This document shows, in pieces, positions 40,525 to 49,858 of a stretch of DNA of 64,000 nucleotides. This DNA is from Ralstonia sp. TCR112. Lineage in GTDB: Bacteria > Pseudomonadota > Gammaproteobacteria > Burkholderiales > Burkholderiaceae. The notes under the pieces are model-generated. The model searched no databases. It was not told the DNA's origin and saw nothing but the letters and a program-made list of their open reading frames with translations. Positions within the stretch are counted from its first letter, which is position 1; each line of letters starts with the position of its first letter. A program made the position numbers and the translations under genes. Location: the NCBI RefSeq assembly GCF_007997035.1, contig NZ_VOSS01000014.1, positions 83,916 to 147,915 of the forward strand. The letters run 5' to 3'.

Positions 40525-41121
40525 TCAGGCGAAGAGCGGGTAGTGAACGTTGCGCAGCATGCTGGTCAATGCGATCAGCGGCAGACCCACCAGCGCGGTC
40601 GGATCCGACGATTCCACTCGCTCAAGCAGGGCGATGCCCAGCCCCTCCGATTTGGCGCTCCCCGCAACGTCGTACGGATGTTCCAGGTGCAAGTAGGCGT
40701 CCAATTCCTCATCGGAAAGATTGCGGAACGTCGCCAGGGTGCGAATATCCTGGCTCTGGTGTTGCCCTGTCCGGCCGTCGTACAGGCACAACGCCGAATG
40801 AAATGTGACGGTGCGTCCACGCATCCAGTGCAGTTGCGCCAGGGCGCGGGCGTGGTCGCCGGGCTTGCCGACCTGCTTGCCGTCGAGTGTGGCGACCTGA
40901 TCGGAGCCGATGACGAGCGCGCCGGGATAGTCTGCTGCAACCTTCTCCGCCTTCTGCCGAGCCAAGCGCAGAGCGGTCTGGTCGGGCGACTCATACGGGG
41001 CGGGGGTCTCGTCGATGTTCGGTACCACGATCTCAAACGGCAGGCGCAAGCGTTCGAGCAATTCCCGCCGATATGGCGAGCTGGAGGCGAGAATTAGCGG
41101 CGGACGCGATGCAGAAGTCAT
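40525..41121 (-). CDS. Maf-family nucleotide pyrophosphatase
   Basis: A 198-residue house-cleaning enzyme that hydrolyses modified nucleotides, probably of the YceF (m7GTP-type) subgroup. It opens LILASSSPYRRELLERLRLPFE, with IDETP, the KAEKVAADYPGALVIGSDQVA catalytic region and YDVAGSAKSEGLG. It is divergent from yceD, the same neighbourhood as yceF-yceD-rpmF in E. coli, which supports the YceF assignment. Confidence 0.9.
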   Translation of the reverse strand: MTSASRPPLILASSSPYRRELLERLRLPFEIVVPNIDETPAPYESPDQTALRLARQKAEKVAADYPGALVIGSDQVATLDGKQVGKPGDHARALAQLHWMRGRTVTFHSALCLYDGRTGQHQSQDIRTLATFRNLSDEELDAYLHLEHPYDVAGSAKSEGLGIALLERVESSDPTALVGLPLIALTSMLRNVHYPLFA

Positions 41122-41159
41122 AAGTGCTTGAAGATGCAGTGGATTTTGAGCAAAACCTT

Positions 41160-41189
41160 TTGACTTCAGAGGTTTCTGCCCGCTATAAT
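41160..41189 (+). promoter_or_regulatory. Sigma70 promoter ahead of yceD-rpmF-fab genes
   Basis: TTGACT at 41160-41165 and a perfect TATAAT at 41184-41189 are separated by 18 bases. This is the best promoter I see in the window. It lies within the apparent reading frame of yceD, so that gene must start downstream of about 41196. Confidence 0.85.
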
Positions 41190-41315
41190 CCCGCGTTTCG
41201 CGGTTTGGCCGCGCAGTGTCGCAAACCGGGCGCCCAGGCGCAAGGTGTCAGGCGTTGCAGGGCGGTCGATCCGGTTCGCGCACCAACACAGCAACGCGTT
41301 CAGCAGGTTCGATTC

Positions 41316-41852
41316 GTGGATTTTCGTGCATTCGATCTTTTCGCGTTCATTCGCGCGGGCGAGCCGGCAAGCGGCACGGTCCAGCTGACCGATATGCCGC
41401 GCCTGCTGGCCGAGCAGGCCGCCGATGCACCAGCTGACGCCAACCCGGAGTTCCGTTGGCAACTGCAGGGTCTGGTGCGTGAAGAGGCCACCGCCGGTCA
41501 GTTGCCGCGTCAGCGTCTCTTCATCGATCTGGAAGTGGACGGTGCGGTCTGGCTGCAATGCCAGCGATGCCTCAAGGCGTATGAGCAACCGCTGCCGGTG
41601 CGCACGCGCCTGGAAGTCATGCGCTCGGAAGCCGAGGCCGACGCTGCGCCGCTGGACGACGATGAAGCCGATGTCATCGTTGGCTCGCGCAGCTTCGATC
41701 TGATCACGCAGATCGAAGATGAGCTGTTGCTGGCGTTGCCGGTGTCGCCGCGTCATGCAGTCTGCCCGGATGAGGTGTTGCCGGAAGAGGCTGAAGCTGA
41801 AAAGAAGCCGTCGCCGTTCGCGGTGCTGGCTAACCTGAAGACCAAACATTAG
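41316..41852 (+). CDS. yceD: DUF177 / YceD-family protein
   Basis: Conserved partner of rpmF in bacteria; a YceD homologue is needed for 23S rRNA accumulation in plants, while its precise bacterial role is unclear. The 178-residue product starts VDFRAFDLFAFIRAGEPASG from GTG at 41316. The core is WLQCQRCLKAYEQPLPV with a Cys pair, then DDDEADVI and a late Cys (HAVCPDE). The frame is open back to 41124, but that would place the promoter inside the gene; the GTG is in line with the family start. Confidence 0.85.
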   Translation: MDFRAFDLFAFIRAGEPASGTVQLTDMPRLLAEQAADAPADANPEFRWQLQGLVREEATAGQLPRQRLFIDLEVDGAVWLQCQRCLKAYEQPLPVRTRLEVMRSEAEADAAPLDDDEADVIVGSRSFDLITQIEDELLLALPVSPRHAVCPDEVLPEEAEAEKKPSPFAVLANLKTKH

Positions 41853-41967
41853 GCGTGCGCGAGTATTGCGCGCGCTGATGGCAGTACGTTTCACACGCCT
41901 ACCGGAATGGCTACGCTCCGGCTCCGTGTGATGTGATAAAATCGATCAAATTGCTTAGGAGTCAGTC

Positions 41968-42147
41968 ATGGCTGTTCAACAAAACAAGAAGTCGCCGTCC
42001 AAGCGCGGCATGCATCGTTCGCACGATTTCCTGACGACGGCCCCGATCGCTGTCGAGCCGACCACCGGCGAAGTGCACCTGCGTCACCACGTGAGCCCGA
42101 ATGGCTACTATCGCGGCCGCAAGGTTGTGAAGACCAAGAACGACTGA
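41968..42147 (+). CDS. rpmF: 50S ribosomal protein L32
   Basis: A 59-residue ribosomal protein beginning [20 protein letters not shown] and ending [13 protein letters not shown]. It follows yceD by 115 bases with the ribosome binding site TTAGGAG. The C-terminal half has no zinc-binding cysteines, so it is the zinc-free form. It is followed by a strong terminator. Confidence 0.98.
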   Translation: MAVQQNKKSPSKRGMHRSHDFLTTAPIAVEPTTGEVHLRHHVSPNGYYRGRKVVKTKND

Positions 42148-42216
42148 TGCGATTTGCCAGTTTTCTGGCAAGCGTGTTGGGTTGGTCTGAACGCACAGGT
42201 TCATGATGCAAGCGAA

Positions 42217-42246
42217 AAAGCGGCAAGCCAATTTGCCGCTTTTTTG
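42217..42246 (+). terminator. Intrinsic terminator between rpmF and plsX
   Basis: AAGCGGCAA pairs with TTGCCGCTT around a 6-base loop and is followed by a T-run to 42245. It would leave most yceD-rpmF transcripts separate from the fatty-acid genes. Confidence 0.85.
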
Positions 42247-42337
42247 TTGAGCGAAATTCGGCAATGCGTGTACGGGTTTGTGTACCATACGCGCGCCAAC
42301 GGCCGGAGCCGCACGTGAAACCGCAACTCAGACTCGC

Positions 42338-43399
42338 ATGACCATCAAGCTTGCCATCGACTGCATGGGTGGTGATCACGGCGTTGGCGTGACAATCCCC
42401 GCAGCGATCCATTTTCTCGCCGCACACGAAGACGTCGAAATGCTGCTCGTCGGGCAGCCCGATGCCATCGCGGCGCAGCTCAAGCGACTTCACGCCACCG
42501 CGAACCCGCGTGTCCACGTCGTCCCCGCCTCTGAGGTGGTGTCGATGGACGATCCGGTCGAGGTCGCGCTGCGCAAGAAGAGAGATTCTTCGATGCGCGT
42601 GGCCATCAATCAGCTCAAGGACGGCGCCGCTCAGGCGTGCGTTTCCGCCGGCAACACCGGCGCCTTGATGGCCGTGTCGCGTTACGTGCTCAAGACGCTG
42701 GACGGCATTGATCGCCCGGCCATCGCCACCGCCATCCCGAACGAGAAGGGCGCCGGCACCACCGTGCTGGACCTGGGTGCCAACGCTGACTGCGAGCCCG
42801 AGCATCTGCTGCAGTTTGCGCAGATGGCCTCGGCGATGGTGTCGGTGGTTGAGCAGAAGCCTCGGCCGACGGTCGGCTTGCTCAACATCGGCGAAGAGGT
42901 CATCAAGGGCAACGAGGTCGTCAAGCACGCAGGTGAGCTGCTGCGCGCCTCCGATCTCAATTTCTTCGGCAACGTTGAGGGCAACGACATCTTCAAGGGC
43001 ACGACCGACATCGTTGTCTGCGATGGCTTTGTCGGTAATGTGGCGCTCAAGAGCACCGAGGGCCTGGCCAAGATGATCGGCGAGATGCTGCGCCAGGAAT
43101 TCAGTCGCTCGTGGTTCACCAAACTGCTCGCCGTCGTGGCGCTGCCGGTGTTGACGCGGTTCAAACGGCGTGTCGATCATCGGCGCTACAATGGCGCCGC
43201 GCTGCTCGGTCTGCGTGGCCTCGTCATCAAGAGCCACGGCTCGGCGGATGCCTACGCGTTCGAATGGGCCATCAAGCGTGCCTACGACGCCGCGGCCAAC
43301 GGCGTGATCGCCCGCATTGCGCAGGCGTTCGAATCGCACCATGACGCAGCGGGCGCTGCGCCGGTCTCCACTTCCACTCCGGCCGCCGACGCAGCTTGA
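42338..43399 (+). CDS. plsX: Phosphate acyltransferase PlsX
   Basis: Makes acyl-phosphate from acyl-ACP for phospholipid synthesis; 353 residues. The N-terminus [22 protein letters not shown] is diagnostic, with [33 protein letters not shown] and [16 protein letters not shown] further on. Start ATG at 42338. It opens the fatty-acid cluster and follows the rpmF terminator, so a promoter between 42247 and 42337 is expected, though I see none that is clear. Confidence 0.97.
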   Translation: MTIKLAIDCMGGDHGVGVTIPAAIHFLAAHEDVEMLLVGQPDAIAAQLKRLHATANPRVHVVPASEVVSMDDPVEVALRKKRDSSMRVAINQLKDGAAQACVSAGNTGALMAVSRYVLKTLDGIDRPAIATAIPNEKGAGTTVLDLGANADCEPEHLLQFAQMASAMVSVVEQKPRPTVGLLNIGEEVIKGNEVVKHAGELLRASDLNFFGNVEGNDIFKGTTDIVVCDGFVGNVALKSTEGLAKMIGEMLRQEFSRSWFTKLLAVVALPVLTRFKRRVDHRRYNGAALLGLRGLVIKSHGSADAYAFEWAIKRAYDAAANGVIARIAQAFESHHDAAGAAPVSTSTPAADAA

Positions 43400-43435
43400 C
43401 ACGTCGCTCCCGAGTCAGATTTCACCCCACCGCAC

Positions 43436-44416
43436 ATGACACGTTTCGCAAGGATCATCGGTACGGGCAGCCACCTGCCGCCCAAGCGGGTCACCAATGA
43501 CGAACTGGCGGCCCAGCTGGCCGAAAAGGGTATCGAGACGAGCGACGATTGGATCGTCTCGCGCAGCGGCATCCGGGCGCGTCATTTCGCCGAGCCGGAT
43601 GTTACGTGCAGCGACCTCGCAGTAAAGGCGGCCGAGCGTGCGATCGAAGCCGCCGGCATCGATCGCTCTGAACTCGACATGATCCTGGTGGCAACGTCCA
43701 CGCCGGATTTCGTGTTTCCGAGTACGGCGTGCCTGGTGCAGCAAAAGCTCGGCATCACCAACGGTTGCCCGGCATTCGACGTGCAGGCCGTATGTTCCGG
43801 CTTTGTCTACGCGCTTGCGACCGCCGACAAATTCATCCGCTCGGGTGCGTACCGCAACGTGCTCGTGATTGGCTCGGAAGTCTTCTCGCGCATCATCGAT
43901 TTCAACGATCGCACCACGTGCGTGCTATTTGGCGACGGCGCGGGTGCTGTGGTGCTGCAAGCCTCTGACGAGCCCGGCATCCTGTCGACTGCGCTGCATG
44001 CGGACGGCAGCCACGCCAACATCCTGTGCGTGCCGGGCAACGTGGCCGCAGGTGCGATCCAGGGCAGCGCCTTCCTGTACATGGATGGCCAGGCCGTCTT
44101 CAAGCTGGCCGTCACGGTGCTCGACAAGGTCGCCCGTGAAGCATTGGCGGCCGCCGAGCTTGACGCCTCGCAAGTTGACTGGTTGATTCCGCATCAGGCG
44201 AACATCCGCATCATGCAAGGCACCACCAAGAAGCTGGGCCTTTCGAACGAGCGCCTGATCGTGACCGTCGATGAGCACGGCAACACGTCGGCTGCTTCGA
44301 TTCCCCTGGCACTCGACGTTGCTGTGCGCGACGGCCGCATCCAGCGCGGCCAGCACGTGATGCTCGAAGGCGTGGGCGGCGGCTTTACTTGGGGCGCCGC
44401 GCTGCTGCGCTTCTGA
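43436..44416 (+). CDS. fabH: 3-oxoacyl-ACP synthase III
   Basis: Starts fatty-acid synthesis by condensing acetyl-CoA with malonyl-ACP; 326 residues. The Cys-His-Asn triad is Cys120 ([13 protein letters not shown]), His253 ([12 protein letters not shown]) and Asn283 ([12 protein letters not shown]). It follows plsX by 36 bases. Confidence 0.97.
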   Translation: MTRFARIIGTGSHLPPKRVTNDELAAQLAEKGIETSDDWIVSRSGIRARHFAEPDVTCSDLAVKAAERAIEAAGIDRSELDMILVATSTPDFVFPSTACLVQQKLGITNGCPAFDVQAVCSGFVYALATADKFIRSGAYRNVLVIGSEVFSRIIDFNDRTTCVLFGDGAGAVVLQASDEPGILSTALHADGSHANILCVPGNVAAGAIQGSAFLYMDGQAVFKLAVTVLDKVAREALAAAELDASQVDWLIPHQANIRIMQGTTKKLGLSNERLIVTVDEHGNTSAASIPLALDVAVRDGRIQRGQHVMLEGVGGGFTWGAALLRF

Positions 44417-44448
44417 TCGACGAATTTCCAGAACGAACAATACGAGCC

Positions 44449-45378
44449 ATGACATTCGCTTTCGTCTTCCCCGGCCAGGGTTCGCAATCGGTCGGCATGC
44501 TCAATGCGTTTGCCGATCATCCGGCCGTGGTGGCCACGCTGGCCGAGGCATCCGACGCGCTGGGCCAGGACATCGGCAAGCTGATTGCCGAAGGCCCGGC
44601 TGAAGAGCTGAACCTGACCACCAACACGCAGCCCGTCATGCTGACGGCCGCTGTTGCTGTCTATCGCGCATGGCAAGCTGCCGGCGGCCCGACGCCGACC
44701 GTCGTGGCCGGTCATAGCCTTGGCGAGTATTCGGCGCTGGTCGCCGCGGGCGCCATCGCATTCAAGGACGCTGTGCCGCTGGTGCGTTTCCGCGCCAAGG
44801 CGATGCAAGAAGCCGTGCCGGTGGGCGAGGGCGGCATGGCGGCGATCCTCGGCCTGTCGGATGACGACGTGCGGGCCGCATGCGCCGAAGCTTCGGTGGC
44901 GGGCGTGGTCGAAGCCGTCAACTTCAACGCGCCGGCCCAGGTGGTGATCGCCGGCGCCAAGGCGGCTGTCGAGAAGGCTTGCGAAATCGCCAAGGCCAAG
45001 GGTGCCAAGCGCGCGCTGCCCCTGCCGGTTTCGGCACCTTTTCACTCGTCGCTGCTCAAGCCGGCGTCGGACCGTCTGCGCGAGTATCTCGCCAACGTGA
45101 CCGTTACCACCCCGGTGATTCCCGTCATCAATAACGTGGACGTTGCTGTCGTGAGCGACCCGGCTGCCATCAAGGATGCGCTGGTGCGCCAGGCAGCCGC
45201 GCCGGTGCGCTGGGTCGAGACGGTCCAGAAGATGAAGGCCGACGGCGTGACCCGCGTGGTCGAGTGCGGGCCGGGTAAGGTGCTGGCCGGTCTGGTCAAG
45301 CGCATCGATGGCGAGATTGTCGGCGATGCGATTTTTGATCCGGCGTCGCTGGAAGCCGTGCTGGGCCAACTCAAATAA
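44449..45378 (+). CDS. fabD: Malonyl-CoA:ACP transacylase
   Basis: Loads malonyl groups onto ACP; 309 residues. FPGQGSQSVGM at the start, active Ser90 in VVAGHSLGEYSALVAAGA, and His199 in SAPFHSSLLKPA. The ATG at 44449 is chosen; 20 upstream codons are open but run into fabH. It lies 14 bases before fabG. Confidence 0.97.
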   Translation: MTFAFVFPGQGSQSVGMLNAFADHPAVVATLAEASDALGQDIGKLIAEGPAEELNLTTNTQPVMLTAAVAVYRAWQAAGGPTPTVVAGHSLGEYSALVAAGAIAFKDAVPLVRFRAKAMQEAVPVGEGGMAAILGLSDDDVRAACAEASVAGVVEAVNFNAPAQVVIAGAKAAVEKACEIAKAKGAKRALPLPVSAPFHSSLLKPASDRLREYLANVTVTTPVIPVINNVDVAVVSDPAAIKDALVRQAAAPVRWVETVQKMKADGVTRVVECGPGKVLAGLVKRIDGEIVGDAIFDPASLEAVLGQLK

Positions 45379-45392
45379 TCAACGGGATTCGT

Positions 45393-46142
45393 ATGACCCA
45401 AGCATTGAACAATCAGGTTGCACTCGTTACCGGTGCCTCGCGAGGTATTGGCCGCGCCATCGCGCTGGAACTGGCGCGTCAGGGAGCCACGGTGGTCGGT
45501 ACGGCCACGTCGGAAGCTGGCGCGCAAGCCATCACAGCTTACTTTGCTGAAGCCGGCCTGAAGGGCGCTGGCGTGGTGCTTAATGTGAATGACGCCGCGC
45601 GCTGTGAAGCCGTCATCGACGAGACCATCAAGACGCATGGCGGCCTGAACATCCTCGTCAACAATGCTGGCATCACGCAGGACAACCTGGCGATGCGCAT
45701 GAAGGACGACGAATGGGTGTCGGTGATCGATACCAACCTTTCCGCCGTGTTCCGCCTGTCGCGTGCCGTGCTGCGCCCGATGATGAAGGCGCGCGGCGGC
45801 CGCATCATCAACATCACGTCGGTCGTGGGCTCCGCTGGCAACCCGGGTCAGGCGAATTACGCTGCGGCCAAGGCTGGTGTGGAGGGTATGGCCCGCGCGC
45901 TGGCCCGCGAGATCGGCAGCCGTAACATTACGGTCAACTGCATCGCACCGGGCTTTATCGATACCGACATGACCAAGGTCCTGTCGGAAGAGCAACATAC
46001 CGCGCTGAAGGCGCAGATTCCGTTGGGGCGCCTGGGCGCGCCCGAGGACATCGCCAGCGCGGTTGCCTTCCTGGCGTCACCGGCGGCCGGCTACATTACG
46101 GGCTCGACCCTGCACGTCAACGGCGGCATGTACATGGGATAA
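45393..46142 (+). CDS. fabG: 3-oxoacyl-ACP reductase
   Basis: NADPH-dependent reduction step of fatty-acid elongation; 249 residues. TGASRGIGRAIA binds the cofactor, LVNNAGITQDNL is conserved, and the catalytic Ser143, Tyr156 and Lys160 (YAAAK) are present. The C-terminus ITGSTLHVNGGMYMG is typical of housekeeping FabG. Confidence 0.97.
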   Translation: MTQALNNQVALVTGASRGIGRAIALELARQGATVVGTATSEAGAQAITAYFAEAGLKGAGVVLNVNDAARCEAVIDETIKTHGGLNILVNNAGITQDNLAMRMKDDEWVSVIDTNLSAVFRLSRAVLRPMMKARGGRIINITSVVGSAGNPGQANYAAAKAGVEGMARALAREIGSRNITVNCIAPGFIDTDMTKVLSEEQHTALKAQIPLGRLGAPEDIASAVAFLASPAAGYITGSTLHVNGGMYMG

Positions 46143-46173
46143 GGAAGCCGTCCCGGCGGCGGGTGTGCGGGGC

Positions 46174-46189
46174 TTTGCGCATGCGCAAA
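46174..46189. promoter_or_regulatory. 16-bp perfect palindrome between fabG and acpP
   Basis: TTTGCGCATGCGCAAA has no loop and no T-run on either side, so it looks more like a protein-binding site than a terminator. It lies 32 bases after fabG and about 95 bases upstream of the acpP -10. The binding factor is unknown. Confidence 0.45.
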
Positions 46190-46281
46190 ATCCAGTGCGA
46201 TCGCCGATTTAACTGGCTTTTAGCATCATGTTGAGCGCATTTTTTGCATGGATTCCGGCGCGGTTTTTCGCCGCTCAAACC

Positions 46282-46290
46282 TGCTAGAAT
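46282..46290 (+). promoter_or_regulatory. Extended -10 promoter of acpP
   Basis: TGC followed by TAGAAT (46285-46290) forms an extended -10; there is no good -35. The predicted start of transcription, near 46297, is 32 bases before the acpP ATG. A separate strong promoter fits the high demand for acyl carrier protein. Confidence 0.5.
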
Positions 46291-46328
46291 GCGCGCACTT
46301 TTTGTCGAATACTTCCCTGGAGGGTTAA

Positions 46329-46568
46329 ATGGACAACATCGACGCACGCGTTAAGAAGATCGTTGCTGAGCAACTCGGCGTGGCCGAAGCGGACATCAAG
46401 AACGAATCGTCGTTCGTGAACGATCTGGGCGCGGATTCGCTCGATACGGTTGAGCTGGTGATGGCTCTGGAAGACGAGTTCGGTATGGAAATTCCGGACG
46501 AAGAAGCCGAGAAGATCACCACGGTGCAACAAGCCATCGATTACGCGACCGCCCACGTCAAGGCGTAA
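46329..46568 (+). CDS. acpP: Acyl carrier protein
   Basis: A 79-residue acidic four-helix carrier of growing fatty acids. The phosphopantetheine attachment residue is Ser37 in [14 protein letters not shown]; AcpS, encoded at 59564, would modify it. The ATG at 46329 has the strong ribosome binding site TGGAGGG. Confidence 0.98.
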   Translation: MDNIDARVKKIVAEQLGVAEADIKNESSFVNDLGADSLDTVELVMALEDEFGMEIPDEEAEKITTVQQAIDYATAHVKA

Positions 46569-46594
46569 GCGTCAATCGATCTCTTGACATCGCG

Positions 46595-46648
46595 GGCCAC
46601 AGAAAGGGCGGTTGTCCGGCTTGACCGGGTGGCGCGTTTTCTGTGGCC
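46595..46648 (+). other. Long hairpin between acpP and fabF
   Basis: GGCCACAGAAA (46595-46605) pairs perfectly over 11 bp with TTTCTGTGGCC (46638-46648), enclosing 32 bases with possible inner pairing (GTCCGG with CCGGG). Only TTTG follows, so it is a weak terminator at best. It could be an attenuator or an mRNA-stabilising 3' end for abundant acpP mRNA. Confidence 0.5.
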
Positions 46649-46681
46649 TTTGTCGCTGATACAGAGTTGCAGGAAAGCATA

Positions 46682-47914
46682 GTGAGCCGTCGTCGCGTAG
46701 TCGTAACCGGCCTGGGGCTGGTCTCTCCGGTAGGGAACTCGGTCGCCGAGGGGTGGGCCAATCTGGTCGCCGGCAAGTCCGGGATCGCCACCATCACCAA
46801 ATTCGATCCGTCGAACCTGGCCGTGCATTTCGCGGGCGAGGTCAAGGGTTTCAACGCCGAGGATTACATCCCGGCGAAAGAAGCCCGCAACATGGATACC
46901 TTCATCCATTACGGCATTGCTGCCGGCGTGCAAGCGCTGAAAGACAGCGGGCTGGAAGTGACCGAGGCCAATGCCGAGCGCATCGGCGTGCTGGTCGGTT
47001 CCGGTATCGGCGGTCTGCCGATGATCGAAGACACGCACCAGACCTATGTCGATCGCGGCCCACGCCGGATTTCGCCGTTCTTCGTGCCGGGCTCGATCAT
47101 CAACATGATCTCCGGTCACCTGAGCATCATGTTCGGCCTGAAGGGCCCGAATCTGGCAGCTGTCACGGCTTGCACCACGGGTCTGCACAGCATTGGTCTG
47201 GCCGCCCGCCTGATCCAGGCCGGTGATGCTGACGCCATGGTTGCCGGCGGCGCCGAATCGACGGTGTCTCCGCTGGGCATCGGCGGGTTCGCCGCCGCCC
47301 GCGCGCTGTCCACGCGTAACGAGGATCCAGCCACCGCATCGCGCCCCTGGGACAAGGACCGCGACGGCTTCGTGCTGGGCGAGGGTGCCGGCGTGATGGT
47401 GTTGGAGGAATACGAGTCGGCCAAGGCGCGCGGCGCCACGATCTATGCGGAAGTCGCAGGCTTCGGCATGAGCGGCGATGCGTTCCACATGACGGCGCCG
47501 AACATGGACGGCCCGCGCCGTTGCATGCTGAACGCACTGCGCGATGCGGGCATGAATGCGGATCAGGTCCATTACCTGAATGCGCACGGCACGTCTACGC
47601 CGCTGGGCGACAAGAACGAATCGGAAGCCATCAAGGCCGCTTTTGGCGACCATGCGAGCAAGGTTGTCGTGAACTCGACCAAGTCGATGACCGGCCACTT
47701 GCTGGGCGGCGCGGGCGGGTTGGAGTCGGTGTTCACGGTGCTGGCGCTGCACAATCAGGTGTCGCCACCGACCATCAACATCTTCAATCAGGATCCCGAG
47801 TGCGATCTCGATTACTGCGCCAACACCGCGCGGGACATGAAGATCGACGTGGCCGTGAAGAACAACTTTGGCTTCGGTGGGACCAACGGCACGCTGGTGT
47901 TCAAGCGTCCATAA
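46682..47914 (+). CDS. fabF: 3-oxoacyl-ACP synthase II
   Basis: Elongating condensing enzyme of fatty-acid synthesis; 410 residues. The active cysteine is Cys164 ([10 protein letters not shown]); the histidines are in [11 protein letters not shown] and in [13 protein letters not shown] chose GTG at 46682 ([19 protein letters not shown]) because AGGAAAG lies ahead of it at the right distance and the family starts there; the open frame runs back 13 codons. Confidence 0.96.
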   Translation: MSRRRVVVTGLGLVSPVGNSVAEGWANLVAGKSGIATITKFDPSNLAVHFAGEVKGFNAEDYIPAKEARNMDTFIHYGIAAGVQALKDSGLEVTEANAERIGVLVGSGIGGLPMIEDTHQTYVDRGPRRISPFFVPGSIINMISGHLSIMFGLKGPNLAAVTACTTGLHSIGLAARLIQAGDADAMVAGGAESTVSPLGIGGFAAARALSTRNEDPATASRPWDKDRDGFVLGEGAGVMVLEEYESAKARGATIYAEVAGFGMSGDAFHMTAPNMDGPRRCMLNALRDAGMNADQVHYLNAHGTSTPLGDKNESEAIKAAFGDHASKVVVNSTKSMTGHLLGGAGGLESVFTVLALHNQVSPPTINIFNQDPECDLDYCANTARDMKIDVAVKNNFGFGGTNGTLVFKRP

Positions 47915-47918
47915 GGCA

Positions 47919-47959
47919 AAGCGGTACGCAGCCTCGCAGCGCGTGCCGCTTCGTTTTTT
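47919..47959 (+). terminator. Intrinsic terminator after fabF
   Basis: GCGGTACGC pairs with GCGTGCCGC (one G-T wobble) around an 11-base loop, with TTCG and then six T. It starts 5 bases after the fabF stop. Confidence 0.8.
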
Positions 47960-47962
47960 GCC

Positions 47963-48454
47963 TTGATTTTCCAGCACATTGTTTTTCCAGCGTCGTATCG
48001 GCGGTTGTGCGCGATCGGTCGTTTCGGGATGGCGGCGCTTGTCTGCTCGGTGGTGTTCTGGGCAATCGAAACGTGGGGCGCTGCCTTGCCGCCGATCAGT
48101 TGGGCTGTCATCAGCGCGCTGACATTTGCTGCCACCGTTCCTTTGATGGTGAACCGTTCGCCGCTCGCAATGGAACTGATGTGGCGCGTTCGTCTCAAAC
48201 AAGACGGGGAGCCGGGTCGCGCTGTGTGGCAGATCCGATTGAAGGCGCCACAAGCGGTCCAAAATGCGCCTTTGTTATGGTCATGGCCGCTCGGTGAGCG
48301 CGTCTTGGTCCTTGGAGTCGCGCGTCATGGGTGGTGTCCGCAGATTTTCGTGCTGATGCCGCCGTGGTTTTCTGCCGGGACGCTACGTCGCATGCGAAGT
48401 CTGTTGCGCTTGGGGCCGCCGCGGGTGGTGTCCCAGGCGCCTGGTGTGTCGTAG
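47963..48454 (+). CDS. Hypothetical membrane-associated protein upstream of rpoE
   Basis: I do not recognise this 163-residue protein. Two hydrophobic segments near the N-terminus (MAALVCSVVFWAIETWGAAL and ISWAVISALTFAATVPLMV) suggest two membrane helices. A basic cytoplasmic or periplasmic part with several Trp and an Arg-rich end (GTLRRMRSLLRLGPPRVV) follows. The layout recalls the two-helix YcxB/DUF1453-like membrane proteins often found near rpoE, but I cannot confirm it. The longest frame starts TTG at 47963, immediately after the fabF terminator, so a downstream start such as ATG 48029 is possible. It precedes rpoE by 61 bases. Confidence 0.6.
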   Translation: MIFQHIVFPASYRRLCAIGRFGMAALVCSVVFWAIETWGAALPPISWAVISALTFAATVPLMVNRSPLAMELMWRVRLKQDGEPGRAVWQIRLKAPQAVQNAPLLWSWPLGERVLVLGVARHGWCPQIFVLMPPWFSAGTLRRMRSLLRLGPPRVVSQAPGVS

Positions 48455-48515
48455 GTAAAATACAACGTTTCCAAGTCACAAAAATTCAAGGCGATACACT
48501 GCAGGTGAAGAATCC

Positions 48516-49115
48516 GTGAGCGAACGCGAAGCCGACCAGATCCTCGTCGAGCGCGTCCAGCAAGGCGATAAGCGAGCGTTTGAGCTGCTGGTGGTCAAGT
48601 ACCACCGGAAGATCATTCGGCTCGTCTCGCGCCTGATCCGTGACCCAGCCGAAGTCGAGGATGTGGCACAGGATGCCTTTATCAAGGCCTATCGTGCGTT
48701 GCCCCAGTTCCGGGGAGAATCCGCGTTCTATACGTGGCTGTATCGCATCGCCGTCAACACGGCCAAGAATTACCTGGCGACTCAGGGCCGGCGCCCGGAA
48801 TCGTCCACCGACATCGATACCGAAGAGGCTGAAACTTTTGCCGACGGTGAGCTACTAAGGGATATCAATACGCCGGACTCCATGCTGCATACCAAGCAGG
48901 TGGCCGAAACGGTCAACCGTGCAATGGAAGCACTGCCCGAAGAGTTGCGTACCGCAATCACACTCCGGGAGATCGAGGGTCTGAGTTATGAGGAAATCGC
49001 TGAAGCGATGGAATGCCCGATCGGCACGGTCCGGTCCCGCATTTTCCGGGCGCGCGAGGCGATTGCCGAGAAATTGCGCCCCCTGCTGGGAACAGTGGAG
49101 GGCAAACGGTGGTAG
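48516..49115 (+). CDS. rpoE: ECF sigma factor RpoE (AlgU-type)
   Basis: Extracytoplasmic stress sigma factor, 199 residues. Region 2 includes YHRKIIRLVSRLIRDPAEVEDVAQDAFIKAYRAL (split here as RLVSRLI and DVAQDAFIKAYRAL) and FYTWLYRIAVNTAKNYL. Region 4 has LREIEGLSYEEIAEAMECPIGTVRSRIFRAREAI in the usual helix-turn-helix order. Start GTG at 48516. It is followed by mucA, mucB and mucD, the same order as in Pseudomonas algU-mucABD, so MucA sequesters it at the membrane until envelope stress. Confidence 0.95.
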   Translation: MSEREADQILVERVQQGDKRAFELLVVKYHRKIIRLVSRLIRDPAEVEDVAQDAFIKAYRALPQFRGESAFYTWLYRIAVNTAKNYLATQGRRPESSTDIDTEEAETFADGELLRDINTPDSMLHTKQVAETVNRAMEALPEELRTAITLREIEGLSYEEIAEAMECPIGTVRSRIFRAREAIAEKLRPLLGTVEGKRW

Positions 49116-49222
49116 CCAGCCGATATGACAAGCCGGCGGCCGCATGCGGCTGCAAACGGTGAAACCTCGGGAAGTCTTCTCTCGGATCGTTGATTGGACG
49201 TTGGAGTTTTTGGGGTCGGGAA

Positions 49223-49858
49223 ATGGGTCAGGCTCAATTGCAAACGGCAGAAGTGGAGTTCGCACAACGCATCTCTGCCTTGATGGACGGTGAAATCGCA
49301 GCGCACGAGGTGCTGTCTGCGGTGGAGCTCGCCAAGGATGGCGAGGGCGCGGCGCATTGGCGCGAATATCAGCTGATCGGCGACGTGCTCCGCTCGGAGG
49401 ATCTGCTGAACACGCGTTCCTCCGAAGATTTCGTCAGCCGGTTCTCGGCGAAGCTCGAGGCTGAGCCCCATCTGCTGGTGCCGGCTGTAGCGCAGCGTGC
49501 GAAAACCCAAGAGAGGCACCGATTCCTGGTCAGTCCCGCTTGGGTCCGACGGATCATGCCCACGACTGCCGTGGCGGCGGCGGTGGCGGCCGTTAGCTGG
49601 GTCGTCGTGCCGCAACTGCGCGGTCCTGCTGATGGCGCGGACGGTTCTCCCGCACTGGTCGCCAAGGCGACGCAAGCTGCTGCTGGTGCGCAGGCGCTGA
49701 CCGTGGCGGCAACTGACAATACGCCGATGATCCGCGACGCCCGTCTGGACGAATACCTGAGCGCCCATCGTCAATCGGCGACCAACGGTATGGTGGTTCC
49801 GTATCTGCGTGCAGTGGCCAACGGGGTGGCGAACACCCAGGACTCCAATCAGGAATAA
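49223..49858 (+). CDS. mucA: Anti-sigma factor MucA/RseA
   Basis: A 211-residue single-pass inner-membrane protein. The cytoplasmic sigma-binding domain (about residues 10-75, RISALMDGEIAAHEVLSAVEL then HWREYQLIGDVLRSE) is RseA-like. One transmembrane helix lies at about 112-130, and a periplasmic tail at about 131-211 would be cut by site-1 protease. ATG at 49223 is preferred over the open frame from 49190. Its stop shares one base with the mucB start (TAATG). Confidence 0.9.
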   Translation: MGQAQLQTAEVEFAQRISALMDGEIAAHEVLSAVELAKDGEGAAHWREYQLIGDVLRSEDLLNTRSSEDFVSRFSAKLEAEPHLLVPAVAQRAKTQERHRFLVSPAWVRRIMPTTAVAAAVAAVSWVVVPQLRGPADGADGSPALVAKATQAAAGAQALTVAATDNTPMIRDARLDEYLSAHRQSATNGMVVPYLRAVANGVANTQDSNQE

